Of a stretch of DNA of 64,000 nucleotides, positions 42,515-51,504 are shown piece by piece. Under the pieces are notes generated by a model. The model made no database searches, was not told where the DNA came from, and worked only from the letters and a program-made list of their open reading frames with translations. A program made the position numbers and the translations under genes. Position 1 is the first letter of the stretch. Each line of letters opens with the position of its first letter. Location of the stretch: the NCBI RefSeq assembly GCF_001078055.1, contig NZ_CP010777.1, positions 1,634,408 to 1,698,407 of the forward strand, given 5' to 3'. This DNA is from Rufibacter radiotolerans. Its GTDB lineage: Bacteria > Bacteroidota > Bacteroidia > Cytophagales > Hymenobacteraceae.

Positions 42515-43402
42515 ATGAGCAAGATGTTGTTTGTCATTAACCCTATATCCGGAGACCTTGACAAAGAAGAACTGGCGGAAGATGTTCGGGCGTTTTGTTT
42601 GAGAAACCAGATTGAGACGGACTTTTACAAAACCACCGGTGAAGAAGATGAGCGGCACCTCAAGCAAAAGATAAACGCCTTTCAACCAGATATCGTCACT
42701 GCCATTGGCGGAGATGGAACCGTAAGCTTAGTGGCAAAAGCCATCATTCAATCACCCATTGCGCTGGGCATCATTCCCCAGGGCTCCGGGAACGGCTTGT
42801 CTAAAGACCTGGGCATTCCCCAAGACTTTGATGAGGCCTTACATGTGCTGGTAGACCACCATATCATGGCTATTGATACCCTGGACGTGAACGGGCAACT
42901 TTCTATCCACCTTTGTGACATGGGATTCAATGCGCTGGTAGTGGAGCGCTTTTGCGAAGGGGAAACCAGAGGCCCCGGTGCCTACGCCTGGATTGCCATG
43001 CAGGAATTCATGGGATACACCCCCAAGAGGTACACCATCATGACCGACGGTAAAACGGTTTTTGACGGTGAGGCCTTTATGATAGCGGTAACCAACGCCA
43101 AGGCCTTCGGGAGTAATGCCACCATTAACCCCTCTGGCATCATCAATGACGGTGAATTTGAGATCTTTATCCTGGAGCCATTCCCTAAAGCCTCCAGCCT
43201 GGGCATTTTGTACCAACTATACACAGACACTATTGATAACTCCATCTATACCCACCGGTTTAGCTGCCGGTCAGCGGAGATTGTGAACCATGCCAAGGAA
43301 CATACCCAGATAGACGGTGAACCGGTTGACTTGCCTGAGAAAATAGAGTTTAAGGTGATGCCCAAAAGTCTGCGCGTGATCTTACCTAACGTGCAGGAAT
43401 AG
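42515..43402 (+). CDS. Diacylglycerol kinase family / YegS-like lipid kinase
   Basis: 295 residues, DAGK catalytic domain: MLFVINPISGDLDKEEL start, IGGDGTVSLVAKAII (about 67-81), LGIIPQGSGNGLSKDLG (about 88-104), and a C-terminal domain ending ILPNVQE. YegS-type enzymes phosphorylate lipids such as phosphatidylglycerol or diacylglycerol. Its stop overlaps the convergent metallophosphoesterase gene by 17 bp. ATG at 42515. Confidence 0.92.
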   Translation: MSKMLFVINPISGDLDKEELAEDVRAFCLRNQIETDFYKTTGEEDERHLKQKINAFQPDIVTAIGGDGTVSLVAKAIIQSPIALGIIPQGSGNGLSKDLGIPQDFDEALHVLVDHHIMAIDTLDVNGQLSIHLCDMGFNALVVERFCEGETRGPGAYAWIAMQEFMGYTPKRYTIMTDGKTVFDGEAFMIAVTNAKAFGSNATINPSGIINDGEFEIFILEPFPKASSLGILYQLYTDTIDNSIYTHRFSCRSAEIVNHAKEHTQIDGEPVDLPEKIEFKVMPKSLRVILPNVQE

Positions 43403-44603
43403 ATTTCGCCTCTGGTGAATAGATGCACTTCTGGAACATAAGGTAGGGAGGCTCTGAGGCGTTGACGGGAGGCTCCAGGACCCGCAGCCAAACCGTGCCG
43501 TCTTTGTATTGGTCCAGCACCATGAACCCCTTGCTCTCATGGGAGAAGGAGGCCTTTCCGCCTTTGGCTACAAAATTGGTTTTACTGCCCGAGCCGCTTA
43601 CGGCAAAGTGGTTGCCCTTCACTTTAAAATACTGCAGGTTGTGGTCATGGCCCGCCACGTAGAAGATGGCCTGGTGCTTGTTAAAAACCTTAAGCAGGCG
43701 CTTCCTGAACTTCTTGAACGGTGGGAACGACATGTCTTCATGGGCGCCAATGTACTTGCGGTAAATCCGGAAGAGGCTGCCCATGATAGGAAGAGGCACA
43801 TAGGCTTTCTTATGGATAAATGTAAGAGGGAATAACTGCTGCTTAACGGTGAACTTGCCTCCGTGCAGGGCATTGCTGTACATGGGGTGGTGCGCCGCCA
43901 GCAAGATAAACCGGTTTTCATTGGCCTCCAGCACCGCTTCCAGGGCCGGGAAGAACTCTTTTGGGTTAGAATACTTGCTCCCGTTACCAGAGTCAAGTGG
44001 CTTAAAACCCGCCTGTACCCACCACTGTGTGTTGATCACCACAATCAGGAACTGGTCATTCACCTCTACCGTGACGGGGCCCAGGCTACCGGCCGGCGGA
44101 AGATATGCCGTAGGGTCACCCAATTGTTCGGTGATGATTTTCTCCTGCCGGAGCACATAGTCATATCCGTCTTTGCGGCCTTTGTTCCAATCATGATTCC
44201 CGCTGAGGTAAATGGCTTTGCCTGGATAGGTTTTGAGCAGGTCTAACTGGTGCTGAAGTTTCTGGAGGGCGGCGGTACGCTTAAAGGAACCTTCGGGCGG
44301 AACGCCGTTGGGGTAGATGTTGTCTCCCAGGAAAATAATAGTACTGTCTTGGCCTGCTTCCTGCATCCAGAAGGCAATGGTGTCCATGACCCCGTCTTCG
44401 CCCAAAGGGCCCGCTTTGCCAAGGTCACCCACCAGGGCTATGGAATGGACTCTGTCTTCTCTGGGCGGCGGGGAGATGGTGCGCCAGCCTACATCTGCCA
44501 AGGCGTAGAAGGGCTTTTTGCGGTACTTTCGTTCTTTCAGGTAAGAATAAAGCAGCCAGAGGGCAAGGGCCAGAAAGAGGAAGAGGACTATTTGGTAAAA
44601 CAT
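43386..44603 (-). CDS. Metallophosphoesterase, membrane-anchored
   Basis: 405 residues from ATG at 44603; nine upstream codons to a GTG at 44630 are possible but the helix begins here. N-terminal membrane anchor (about 2-20), then a calcineurin-like domain: ALVGDLGKAGPLGEDGV, FLGDNIYPNGVP, YLSGNHDWNKGRKDGYDYV, IVVINTQWWVQAGF, LAAHHPMYSNA, YVAGHDHNLQYFKV. All metal ligands (D, D, N, H, H, H) are visible. Natural substrate is not known. It overlaps the lipid kinase gene tail by 17 bp (convergent). Confidence 0.9.
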   Translation of the reverse strand: MFYQIVLFLFLALALWLLYSYLKERKYRKKPFYALADVGWRTISPPPREDRVHSIALVGDLGKAGPLGEDGVMDTIAFWMQEAGQDSTIIFLGDNIYPNGVPPEGSFKRTAALQKLQHQLDLLKTYPGKAIYLSGNHDWNKGRKDGYDYVLRQEKIITEQLGDPTAYLPPAGSLGPVTVEVNDQFLIVVINTQWWVQAGFKPLDSGNGSKYSNPKEFFPALEAVLEANENRFILLAAHHPMYSNALHGGKFTVKQQLFPLTFIHKKAYVPLPIMGSLFRIYRKYIGAHEDMSFPPFKKFRKRLLKVFNKHQAIFYVAGHDHNLQYFKVKGNHFAVSGSGSKTNFVAKGGKASFSHESKGFMVLDQYKDGTVWLRVLEPPVNASEPPYLMFQKCIYSPEAKSIPAR

Positions 44604-44652
44604 TGGGTGCAGGGGTACCTGTTGGGTCACTCTTCTAATACTACGTTACGGC

Positions 44653-45288
44653 CTAAAAGTTGGGCGGGGGCAAGTGCTTAAAGTGTCCGTTCTGCTTTAC
44701 CCGTTCCTTTAGTTTCTCCGTTTCCAGCACCACCGGTAAAATCCTGGTCAAATGGTCCAGGATCAGTTCCTGGCGCTCACTTTCTTTAAAGCATTGCAGC
44801 AAGGTGTATTCCTGCTCGGTGGTAAAACCCAGGTGGTGGGCCACGTCATAAGACTGAAAGTTAGGGGGCAGGTTAAGCATGAGGGTCTGTACCCCTAAAG
44901 CGCCGTACAGTTGTTTAAGTAGTTCTATGATTTTCTGCCGCTGCACCGGGTCATCATCCTGCACGGTGTCCACGTCTTCTACCAGGCCCCCGGAGTAGAG
45001 CTTGCCTGGCACGTGCCGCTGGAACTCTTTTATCTTGAAAATCCTGAGCCCTTTGGTTTTAATATCCATCTCGCCGCCCAAATACTTTTTCTCCACGCTC
45101 AGGATCTTGATCTCGGTGCCGTAGTCACCAATGCCCTTGTCCAGGTACACGGGTATCCCGAAGGTAGTATCATTTTCCTGACATTCCTTGATCAGCTCGC
45201 GGTAGCGGGGCTCAAAAATGTGGAGGTTGAGTTTCTCCCCAGGAAAAACCACTATGTTCAACGGGAAAAGGGGTAGAAATCTGCTCAT
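44653..45288 (-). CDS. Lon substrate-binding (LAN) domain protein
   Basis: 211 residues. Matches the N-terminal substrate-binding domain of Lon standing alone: FLPLFPLNIVVFPGEKLNLHIFEPRYRELIKEC, GIPVYLDKGIGDYGTEIKILSV and KGLRIFKIKEFQRHVPGKLYSGG, then a helical C-terminal half. No ATPase or protease domain. Such proteins are sometimes called YcaC/LonN-like and may regulate or recruit substrates to Lon; unproven. ATG at 45288. Lies upstream of the metallophosphoesterase on the same strand after 22 bp, so probably one operon. Confidence 0.9.
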   Translation of the reverse strand: MSRFLPLFPLNIVVFPGEKLNLHIFEPRYRELIKECQENDTTFGIPVYLDKGIGDYGTEIKILSVEKKYLGGEMDIKTKGLRIFKIKEFQRHVPGKLYSGGLVEDVDTVQDDDPVQRQKIIELLKQLYGALGVQTLMLNLPPNFQSYDVAHHLGFTTEQEYTLLQCFKESERQELILDHLTRILPVVLETEKLKERVKQNGHFKHLPPPNF

Positions 45289-45357
45289 GACGTTTGGTAT
45301 AAAACGAATGCCCGATACTAATTTAAGAAGGCTTTCCAGAAGCTACCACTATTTCTT

Positions 45358-45365
45358 TATTTTTG
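45358..45365 (+). promoter_or_regulatory. mtgA -7 element candidate
   Basis: TATTTTTG matches TAnnTTTG. A transcript from it would start near 45372, which makes ATG 45409 a better start than the upstream TTG/GTG codons at 45379 and 45385. Confidence 0.5.
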
Positions 45366-45408
45366 TGATTGCAGGAGATTGGACGTGAAGACTGCAGTAG
45401 GTGAAATT

Positions 45409-46140
45409 ATGGCAAAACAGCAACTATCCATGCCCTTTACCTGGGCCGCCGCCCGTTGGCTTTTTCTAAAGCTGGCTATTGTGCTATTCCTGGTTTCGGT
45501 GCTGTGGGTGCTAACCTACCGGTGGGTAGACCCGCCCGTGACCTTGCACATGCTGTCTAAACGGTCTGAGCCTTCTCCTAAAACGGAGAAAGTAAGTGAG
45601 ATTGACTACCAGTTTGTAGAGCTGGAGGATATGTCCATTCAGTTGCCCCTGGCGGTGATCGCTGCGGAGGACCAGTTGTTTCTGACCCATGACGGTTTTG
45701 ATTTTAAGGCCATTAAGAAAGCCTTTGAGCGAAACCTGTCCAGCAAGAAAACAGTGGGAGGGAGCACCATCAGTCAGCAGGTGGCTAAGAACGTGTTTCT
45801 GTGGCACGGCCGGAGCTACCTGAGAAAAGCGGTGGAAATGTACTTCACCTTCATGATTGAGGTACTTTGGGGTAAGGAACGGATCATGGAGGTGTACCTG
45901 AACATAGCCGAGATGGGCGACCATGTGTTTGGGGTGCATGCGGCCAGCAAAAAATACTTCGGGACCAGCCCGGAAAAAGTGGGACGGCAGCAGGCGGCTT
46001 TGTTAGCGGCAGTGTTGCCAAACCCCATTAAGTATTCCGTAGCCAAACCTACCGGCTACGTCCTGCGCCGCCGCCGCAATATTGTCCGGAACATGGTGCG
46101 CCTGGGCGGAAGTGAACTCATTAAAAACTGGTATAACTAA
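45409..46140 (+). CDS. mtgA: Monofunctional biosynthetic peptidoglycan transglycosylase
   Basis: 243 residues from ATG at 45409 (an extension to 45379 is in frame; see the promoter entry). MtgA polymerises lipid II glycan chains in the periplasm. Membrane anchor (about 15-40), then the GT51 domain: AEDQLFLTHDGFDFKAIKKA (catalytic Glu in EDQ), GGSTISQQVAKNVFL, EVYLNIAEMGDHVFGVHAASKKYFG, and AALLAAVLPNP. Lipid-kinase and Lon-like genes are near but the operon partner is the SnoaL-type lipoprotein gene 9 bp downstream. Confidence 0.94.
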   Translation: MAKQQLSMPFTWAAARWLFLKLAIVLFLVSVLWVLTYRWVDPPVTLHMLSKRSEPSPKTEKVSEIDYQFVELEDMSIQLPLAVIAAEDQLFLTHDGFDFKAIKKAFERNLSSKKTVGGSTISQQVAKNVFLWHGRSYLRKAVEMYFTFMIEVLWGKERIMEVYLNIAEMGDHVFGVHAASKKYFGTSPEKVGRQQAALLAAVLPNPIKYSVAKPTGYVLRRRRNIVRNMVRLGGSELIKNWYN

Positions 46141-46149
46141 CCGAAAACT

Positions 46150-46602
46150 ATGTGCAAGCATCCCTTTTTCCGCTCTGTTTTCTGTCTGCTACTGGTGTGC
46201 CTTTTTAACAGCTGCGCTCCCTCTAAAATTGCTTTACCAGAAGTAAAAGGAGAGATAGCCCAAATCATGGATGCGCAGAGCCAGGCCTGGAACAGGGGAG
46301 ACCTGGAGGCCTTTATGGAGCCGTACTGGCATTCAGACTCCTTGGTGTTTGTGGGCCATAGCGGACCCACCTTTGGCTGGGACAAGACCCTGCAGAACTA
46401 CAAGAGAAGCTATCCTACCCAGGAGGCCATGGGCAAGCTCGCCTTCACGCTGCTTCATACCTCCGCTATCAGCAAGGACGCCTTGTTGGTTGTGGGGAAA
46501 TGGCACCTTAGCCGCCGCATAGGTGATCTGCAGGGCCACTTTTCGCTTGTTTTCAGAAAAATAGGCGGTAAATGGCAGATAGTGGCAGACCATTCCAGTT
46601 AG
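46150..46602 (+). CDS. DUF4440 / SnoaL-like lipoprotein
   Basis: 150 residues with lipobox LFNSC (Cys about 22). The body is an NTF2-like fold: EIAQIMDAQSQAWNRGDLEAFMEPYWHSDSLVFVG, FGWDKTLQNYKRSYP, SRRIGDLQGHFSLVFRKIGGKWQIVADHSS. Matches DUF4440 (SgcJ/EcaC group), seen in polyketide and stress-related proteins; function here unknown. ATG at 46150, 9 bp after mtgA, so likely co-transcribed with it. Confidence 0.85.
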   Translation: MCKHPFFRSVFCLLLVCLFNSCAPSKIALPEVKGEIAQIMDAQSQAWNRGDLEAFMEPYWHSDSLVFVGHSGPTFGWDKTLQNYKRSYPTQEAMGKLAFTLLHTSAISKDALLVVGKWHLSRRIGDLQGHFSLVFRKIGGKWQIVADHSS

Positions 46603-46637
46603 GAATAATTGGACGTTTTGAGGCCTAGGTAAATAAC

Positions 46638-47756
46638 TTAGGCAGGTTTCTGTTGCGCCGGTAGATAGACCTTAAAGGTAGAACCTTTATTCACTTTGGA
46701 GTCTAAGTTGGTTTTGCCGCCAGCGTTTTCTACAATCCGTTTTAAGAGGTACAAGCCAATACCGGTGCCCTCTTCCTCTTTGCTTAGGCGCGTGTACTGG
46801 TTAAAGACCACCTCTATTTTTTCCGGCGAAATCCCTTTGCCATTATCTTCAAAAGAGATCACCACAAACTCCTTTTCTTTGGCAGTGCTTATATGAATGG
46901 TAGGTATGCGCTCTGGGTGCTGGTATTTGATGGCGTTGCTAAGCAGGTTATAGGCTATGCTCCGCAGGTTTTTCCGGGAGAAAGCAATGGTAGGCACCTT
47001 AATGTCATAGGTGATAATGGCTTCCGTTTTATTGATCTTATCCTTTAGGGTAAGTTCTACTTCCTTCAGAATCTCCTCAAAATTGGCCGGCTTGGTTTTT
47101 TTCCCTAAGGTGTCTTCCAGGCGGGAGACTTCCGTCAGGTCCTTAATGATACCCCGCATGGTTTCCACGGAAGTCGCCAACATGCCCCCAATCTTTTTCT
47201 GGTCTTCCAGATCGGGCTTTTCCGCTTCCAGCGACTCTTCAGACAGCTCAATGAAATACTTTACCAAGCCTTCAATATTATGCAAGGGGGCCAGCAGGTC
47301 ATGGGTCACCGAGAAGATAAAGGTTTCATGCGAGGCATTGAGCTTTTCCAGTTCCCGCAGGTTCTTCATGCGGCCTGTAATATCCACAAACGTGATGATG
47401 ACCCCGTTGGCCTTTTTTTCCTTAGGAATCAGGTAAGGGATTATGTTCATCTGAAACCAGTTTCCGTCTGTGGTCTGAATTTCTTTTTCTAAAATATCAT
47501 CTGTATCAATGACCTCTTTAATGTTCTCAATGATGGTGGAATACCGAATATTGTCTACCAGGTCTTCCATGGGCGTGCCAATGTGGTCTGGGGTGAAACA
47601 GAACTGTTTCATGGCGGGCGGTGTGAACTTCCTTAGAATCAGATTAGCGTCCACAAACAACTGCGGAATAAGGGTATTCCGGAAATAGTTCTCCAACTCA
47701 TCATTGAGTTTGATCAGTTCTTTGACAGTGTTGGGTTTATTCTTGGGAGCAGCCAT
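46638..47756 (-). CDS. PAS-domain sensor histidine kinase, no membrane segment
   Basis: 372 residues. A PAS domain (about 15-130; LIPQLFVDANLILRKFTPPAMKQF, WFQMNIIPYLIPKEKKANGVIITFVDITGRMK), then a HisKA domain with phospho-His in SVTHDLLAPLHN (about residue 155), and HATPase_c with NLLSNAIKYQHPERIP, EDNGKGISPEKIEVVFNQY and GTGIGLYLLKRIVENAGG. Cytoplasmic sensor; signal unknown. No response regulator is adjacent, so it is an orphan kinase. ATG at 47756. Confidence 0.93.
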   Translation of the reverse strand: MAAPKNKPNTVKELIKLNDELENYFRNTLIPQLFVDANLILRKFTPPAMKQFCFTPDHIGTPMEDLVDNIRYSTIIENIKEVIDTDDILEKEIQTTDGNWFQMNIIPYLIPKEKKANGVIITFVDITGRMKNLRELEKLNASHETFIFSVTHDLLAPLHNIEGLVKYFIELSEESLEAEKPDLEDQKKIGGMLATSVETMRGIIKDLTEVSRLEDTLGKKTKPANFEEILKEVELTLKDKINKTEAIITYDIKVPTIAFSRKNLRSIAYNLLSNAIKYQHPERIPTIHISTAKEKEFVVISFEDNGKGISPEKIEVVFNQYTRLSKEEEGTGIGLYLLKRIVENAGGKTNLDSKVNKGSTFKVYLPAQQKPA

Positions 47757-47825
47757 AAGGGAGAAGCGACAAAAGCGTTATAAAGGGCGAAGGTGAATAG
47801 AGGGATGGTCCTTTTAAGGCAACCT

Positions 47826-47860
47826 GTTTTTGGCCGTTTTCTGAAAAACAGGCCAAAAAC
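47826..47860. repeat. Palindromic repeat copy
   Basis: GTTTTTGGCCGTTTTC faces GAAAAACAGGCCAAAAAC. In the 297-bp gap between the histidine kinase gene and the App1-like gene. Confidence 0.8.
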
Positions 47861-48053
47861 AGAAATTAAGCCCGTTTTTAAACCGGCTTTTCATTGCCAT
47901 AGGCCTGCGCCTACTCTATCTTAGTTTTCAGCTTTCCATGGAGGACCTCTAAATTGCTTTTACAAGTTAGCCACTGCCAAGAAAGACCCTTTTTCTACAA
48001 AAGTGTAATTTACGTCTAATTGTACGCAATAGCTATTAATGGCTGTCTGGCCC

Positions 48054-49250
48054 TTACCCCAAATGCTTTGTGTCTTTACTGATAGGAGCCGGGGCCTGCC
48101 CGGTGGACGTCCCGGGGGCGTCGCTTTGGTCAATGGCTTTTTGGTCTTCCACTTTCTCCACCTCGGCCTGGAAGATGAGTCCGGCGGCGGCGGCGTGTTT
48201 GGCGGCTGCGGCCGTGTCTTTCACCAGTAGCATTTCCACGGTGCCTTTCAGTTCTTCGGTAATAGAGGTGACCATGGTGGCGCGGTCTTCCAGATTCACA
48301 TCCCGTATGTACACGCAGATAATGCGGCCCGGGAACTGCTTGATCACCTCGCGGTAAATGGGGGCGTCTTCCTGGCCACTATCGCCAATGAGAATAAAAT
48401 TCAGGTTGGGGTAGGTGAGCAGGATGTTCTGAATCTCCTTGAACTTGTGGCTCATGTGGTCGGCCCCGAAGAATTTGTTCTGCAATAACCCAAAGTCACG
48501 CAACAACAGTGGCCCCGCCGGAATGTCATTGATGTCCAGAAAGTCATGCAGGAGGTCATACATGTTCCAGGGGCTGCTGCTCACGTAAAAGAACGGGTTG
48601 TTGCGCTTGCCGTTGCGGCCCAGCTGAAGGGACCGGTAAAACGCCGACACCCCGGCAAAAGGCAGCCGCGTGCGGGCATTGTTCATGAACGTGTGCTGCG
48701 ACATCTGAATGATATCTGTCGCTGACGTAAGCACGATGGTATCATCAATGTCTGAGATGATGCCATATTCCGCGTCTGGGGGCGGTACCAGCACGTGGGC
48801 CTCGGTCTTGATGCCAGGCTCAAAAGAGGAAATATCTGCGTGCTTCAACTCTATTTCCACCTCATGCCAGATATTATCCAGCACCAGTGGGGTAGAGGGC
48901 TCCAAGTTCAGGGTGAAGTAGCCTTCGCTGTCGGTGAGCACTTCATGTTCTACGTTCTGAAAGCAAACCGTCAATTGCGCGTTGCGCACCTCATCACTTT
49001 CAAAGCGGCGGTACATGTTGAGCAGATTCTTGGCCAGATTGTCATTATCAGCGGCGCTGGTAATGCCTTTGTTGGCCAGCACGCGGCCTTTCACATACAA
49101 ACGATTCACGGTGCCGTAGCTGCGGTAAGGAACAATGTACAGGGGTTTGTACAAGCCCAGGCGGTTCCTGAACCGCTGCATGAGCAGATCAAAGGAGTCA
49201 TCATGCTTGTCTATGAAATCTCCAAGGCTTTTTTTCCAGTCTATTGCCAT
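48054..49250 (-). CDS. App1-like phosphatase domain protein (DUF2183)
   Basis: 398 residues. N-terminal beta-sandwich half (YGTVNRLYVKGRVLANKGI, then VCFQNVEHEVLTDSEGYFTLNLEPS), then a HAD-type phosphatase core: IISDIDDTIVLTSATDIIQM (DxDDT motif, about residues 173-192), RTRLPFAGVSAFYRSLQLG, YVSSSPWNMYDLLHDFLDINDIP, and LIGDSGQEDAPIY. The family includes yeast App1 phosphatidate phosphatase, whose relatives often dephosphorylate lipids. ATG at 49250. The C-terminal part (after about 365) is low-complexity. Confidence 0.88.
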   Translation of the reverse strand: MAIDWKKSLGDFIDKHDDSFDLLMQRFRNRLGLYKPLYIVPYRSYGTVNRLYVKGRVLANKGITSAADNDNLAKNLLNMYRRFESDEVRNAQLTVCFQNVEHEVLTDSEGYFTLNLEPSTPLVLDNIWHEVEIELKHADISSFEPGIKTEAHVLVPPPDAEYGIISDIDDTIVLTSATDIIQMSQHTFMNNARTRLPFAGVSAFYRSLQLGRNGKRNNPFFYVSSSPWNMYDLLHDFLDINDIPAGPLLLRDFGLLQNKFFGADHMSHKFKEIQNILLTYPNLNFILIGDSGQEDAPIYREVIKQFPGRIICVYIRDVNLEDRATMVTSITEELKGTVEMLLVKDTAAAAKHAAAAGLIFQAEVEKVEDQKAIDQSDAPGTSTGQAPAPISKDTKHLG

Positions 49251-49260
49251 GCCAAGTGTT

Positions 49261-49297
49261 CTTTTTGGTTTTGCTTACGCGAAAACAGGTTCAAAAG
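49261..49297. repeat. Decayed palindromic repeat copy
   Basis: Right half GAAAACAGGTTCAAAAG is good, left half decayed. Placed 11 bp beyond the stop of the M48 lipoprotein gene. Confidence 0.45.
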
Positions 49298-49307
49298 GGA
49301 TATGCGA

Positions 49308-50174
49308 TTACAGCCCCAGGTTTTGCTTGAAGGCCTGGTACTGGGTATTATTTGCCGAGGAGGTTTTGCAGCCCTGCTTCTGGGCCTCGGCTTTTATATC
49401 CTGGATACGGTTGCCCGGCGAAGGGTGCGTGCTGATGAACTCCGGGGGGGTGCCTTGGTTCTCCAAGGTCTGCATTTTCTGGAAGAAGCCGGCCGCGCCG
49501 TCACAGGCGTAATAATTGGTGGCACCCAGGTACACCACTGAAAAATCATCTGATTCGCGCTCATAGTCGCGGCTGAATTTGAGGCCTGCCAGTTGACCGG
49601 CAATTTGGCCAGCTATGCGTTCCACCTCACCGGCGTTGTCACCCAGCACCAGTTTGGAGATGAAGGCAATGCCGTACTGTTTCTGCAGCTGCTTCATGGT
49701 GTGGCGCTGGTCTGCGTGAGCAATCTCATGGCCCAGCACGCCCGCCAGTTCATCTTCGGTGTCCAGGTTTTTGATGAGGCCGGTAAACACGTAGATGTGC
49801 CCGCCCGGCGTGGCGAAGGCGTTCAGGTTATTGGGGTCATTGACAATTTTCACGTCCCAGGCAAACTCATCTCGGTAGCTTACCTTACCGGTGGCAATAA
49901 TGCGGTTCACAATTTTGTCTAAGTGCGCATAGGCGGCCTTCACCCTTGGGTCTGAAGAAGAACGTTCCAGTAACTGCCCTTTGGCGCGGTAAGTGGAGTC
50001 TACTTCACTGGAAACCTGCTGGCCCAGTTTAATGTCTTCGTCCACGGAGAAAAGGATCTGGTTCCCGTTTTTATCTCCGGAGCAACTGGCCAGAAAGCCT
50101 GTTAGCAACAGTAAAAACGTGAAGGAGGATAGGGCCCTGAAAAGGGGTAAAGTATTGATGCGCTGATGTTTCAT
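49308..50174 (-). CDS. M48 family metallopeptidase lipoprotein
   Basis: 288 residues, lipobox LASC (Cys about 31). M48 core: FATPGGHIYVFTGLIKNL, HEIAHADQRHTMKQL with HEIAH (zinc), and RDYERESDDFSVVYLG with the third ligand. Similar to the M48 protein at 41634 and to BepA/YcaL-type outer-membrane proteases; likely periplasmic, lipid-anchored. ATG at 50174. Promoter in the gap shared with topoisomerase IB. Confidence 0.92.
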   Translation of the reverse strand: MKHQRINTLPLFRALSSFTFLLLLTGFLASCSGDKNGNQILFSVDEDIKLGQQVSSEVDSTYRAKGQLLERSSSDPRVKAAYAHLDKIVNRIIATGKVSYRDEFAWDVKIVNDPNNLNAFATPGGHIYVFTGLIKNLDTEDELAGVLGHEIAHADQRHTMKQLQKQYGIAFISKLVLGDNAGEVERIAGQIAGQLAGLKFSRDYERESDDFSVVYLGATNYYACDGAAGFFQKMQTLENQGTPPEFISTHPSPGNRIQDIKAEAQKQGCKTSSANNTQYQAFKQNLGL

Positions 50175-50280
50175 TTGGTTGTGTCTAAATCAATTGCCCC
50201 TTATACGCAAAACCTGCCCAAATGTACAGGCAGACCCGCGCAAACAGCCTAAAGGAGTTGGTGTTGGGCAGGCTTCCGGC

Positions 50281-50316
50281 TTTTTGGGCCTGTTTTCCTG
50301 AAAACGGCTTTAAAAC
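50281..50316. repeat. Palindromic repeat copy
   Basis: TTTTTGGGCCTGTTTT faces GAAAACGGCTTTAAAAC. In the divergent gap of M48 and topoisomerase IB genes. Confidence 0.8.
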
Positions 50317-50379
50317 GCTAAAAACTTTTCTTTCTAGGATAGGTTAAAGGAGAAATCCCTTACCTGGCCCTTTCCACTC

Positions 50380-51447
50380 ATGGCACAAGAATTGACTCCC
50401 CACGCGGTTTATGCAGACGTTGCGGCTTCGGCGCAACAGGCAGGGCTGCGGTATTTTCCAGACACCAAGCCGGGTATTACCCGCCAGCAAAAAGGGAAAA
50501 AGGTAACCTACCTCACCGCCAAGGGAGAGCCCGTCACCGATGATAAAATCCTGGACCGCATCCAGAAACTGGTGATTCCGCCGGCCTGGACCGATGTCTG
50601 GATTTCGCCTTCGGCCAACGGCCACCTGCAGGCCACGGGGCGTGATGAAAAAGGGCGCAAGCAGTATCTGTACCATCCGCAGTGGCAGGCCACCCGAAGC
50701 CTGAATAAGTTTGGGCGCATGCTCACCTTTGGGTACGCCTTGCCTGATATCAGGAAGCAGGTGGAGAAAGACCTTCGGCTTAAAAAGCTGGAGAAGCGCA
50801 AGATTCTGGCCATTGTGGTGGAGCTGCTGGACCATTCCTTTATCAGGATCGGCAATAAGACCTATGCCAAAGCGAACAACTCCTACGGGCTTACCACCCT
50901 GCGCGACCGGCACGTGAAAATAGAAGGCGATAACCTGCGCCTGGAGTTTGTGGGCAAGAAAGGGGTAAACCAACAGATCAGTATCAAAGACCGCCGCCTG
51001 GCCCGGCTGGTAAAGCAGTGCCAGGATATTCCGGGGTATGACCTGTTCCAGTACTATGATGAAGAGGGCCAGCGCCAGCCCATTGAGTCTGGCGACGTGA
51101 ACGAGTACCTGCGCAGCCTGAGCACCGAGGAGTTTACCGCCAAGGATTTCAGGACCTGGGGCGGCACCGTTTTGATGGTGGAGTGCCTGGAGCAGATCCT
51201 GGACGAAAACCCTGATATTGAGAAAGAAAAATCTGTAAAAGAGGCGGCCAAAATGGTGGCCCAGGAACTAGGCAACACGCCCACTGTCTGCAGCAAATAC
51301 TACATTCACCCAGAGGTGGTGAACCTGTTCAAGCAAGACAAACTGATAGATTACCTCCGCAAGCACGACGCCAAAAAACGCAAAGAGAATCCATTCCTCT
51401 CCAGAACCGAGGAGTTTGTGATAAAAATGCTCAAGGCCATTAAATAA
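50380..51447 (+). CDS. DNA topoisomerase IB
   Basis: 355 residues, bacterial type IB family (poxvirus-like). Relaxes supercoils by nicking one strand through a tyrosyl-3'-phosphate link. Visible parts: YFPDTKPGITRQQKGKKVTY, IPPAWTDVWISPSANGHLQATGRDEKGRKQYLYHP, core helices with RIGNKTYAKANNSYGLTTLRDRHV (catalytic Arg), FRTWGGTVLMVECLEQ, and CSKYYIHPEVV with the likely catalytic Tyr (about 305-306). A bonus enzyme in Bacteroidota; phenotype unknown. ATG at 50380. Confidence 0.92.
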   Translation: MAQELTPHAVYADVAASAQQAGLRYFPDTKPGITRQQKGKKVTYLTAKGEPVTDDKILDRIQKLVIPPAWTDVWISPSANGHLQATGRDEKGRKQYLYHPQWQATRSLNKFGRMLTFGYALPDIRKQVEKDLRLKKLEKRKILAIVVELLDHSFIRIGNKTYAKANNSYGLTTLRDRHVKIEGDNLRLEFVGKKGVNQQISIKDRRLARLVKQCQDIPGYDLFQYYDEEGQRQPIESGDVNEYLRSLSTEEFTAKDFRTWGGTVLMVECLEQILDENPDIEKEKSVKEAAKMVAQELGNTPTVCSKYYIHPEVVNLFKQDKLIDYLRKHDAKKRKENPFLSRTEEFVIKMLKAIK

Positions 51448-51504
51448 GGGGATTGGGTACAGAAAAGGAAACGTTTATCTTAGGGACTCTTATCTTCTTC
51501 AGGA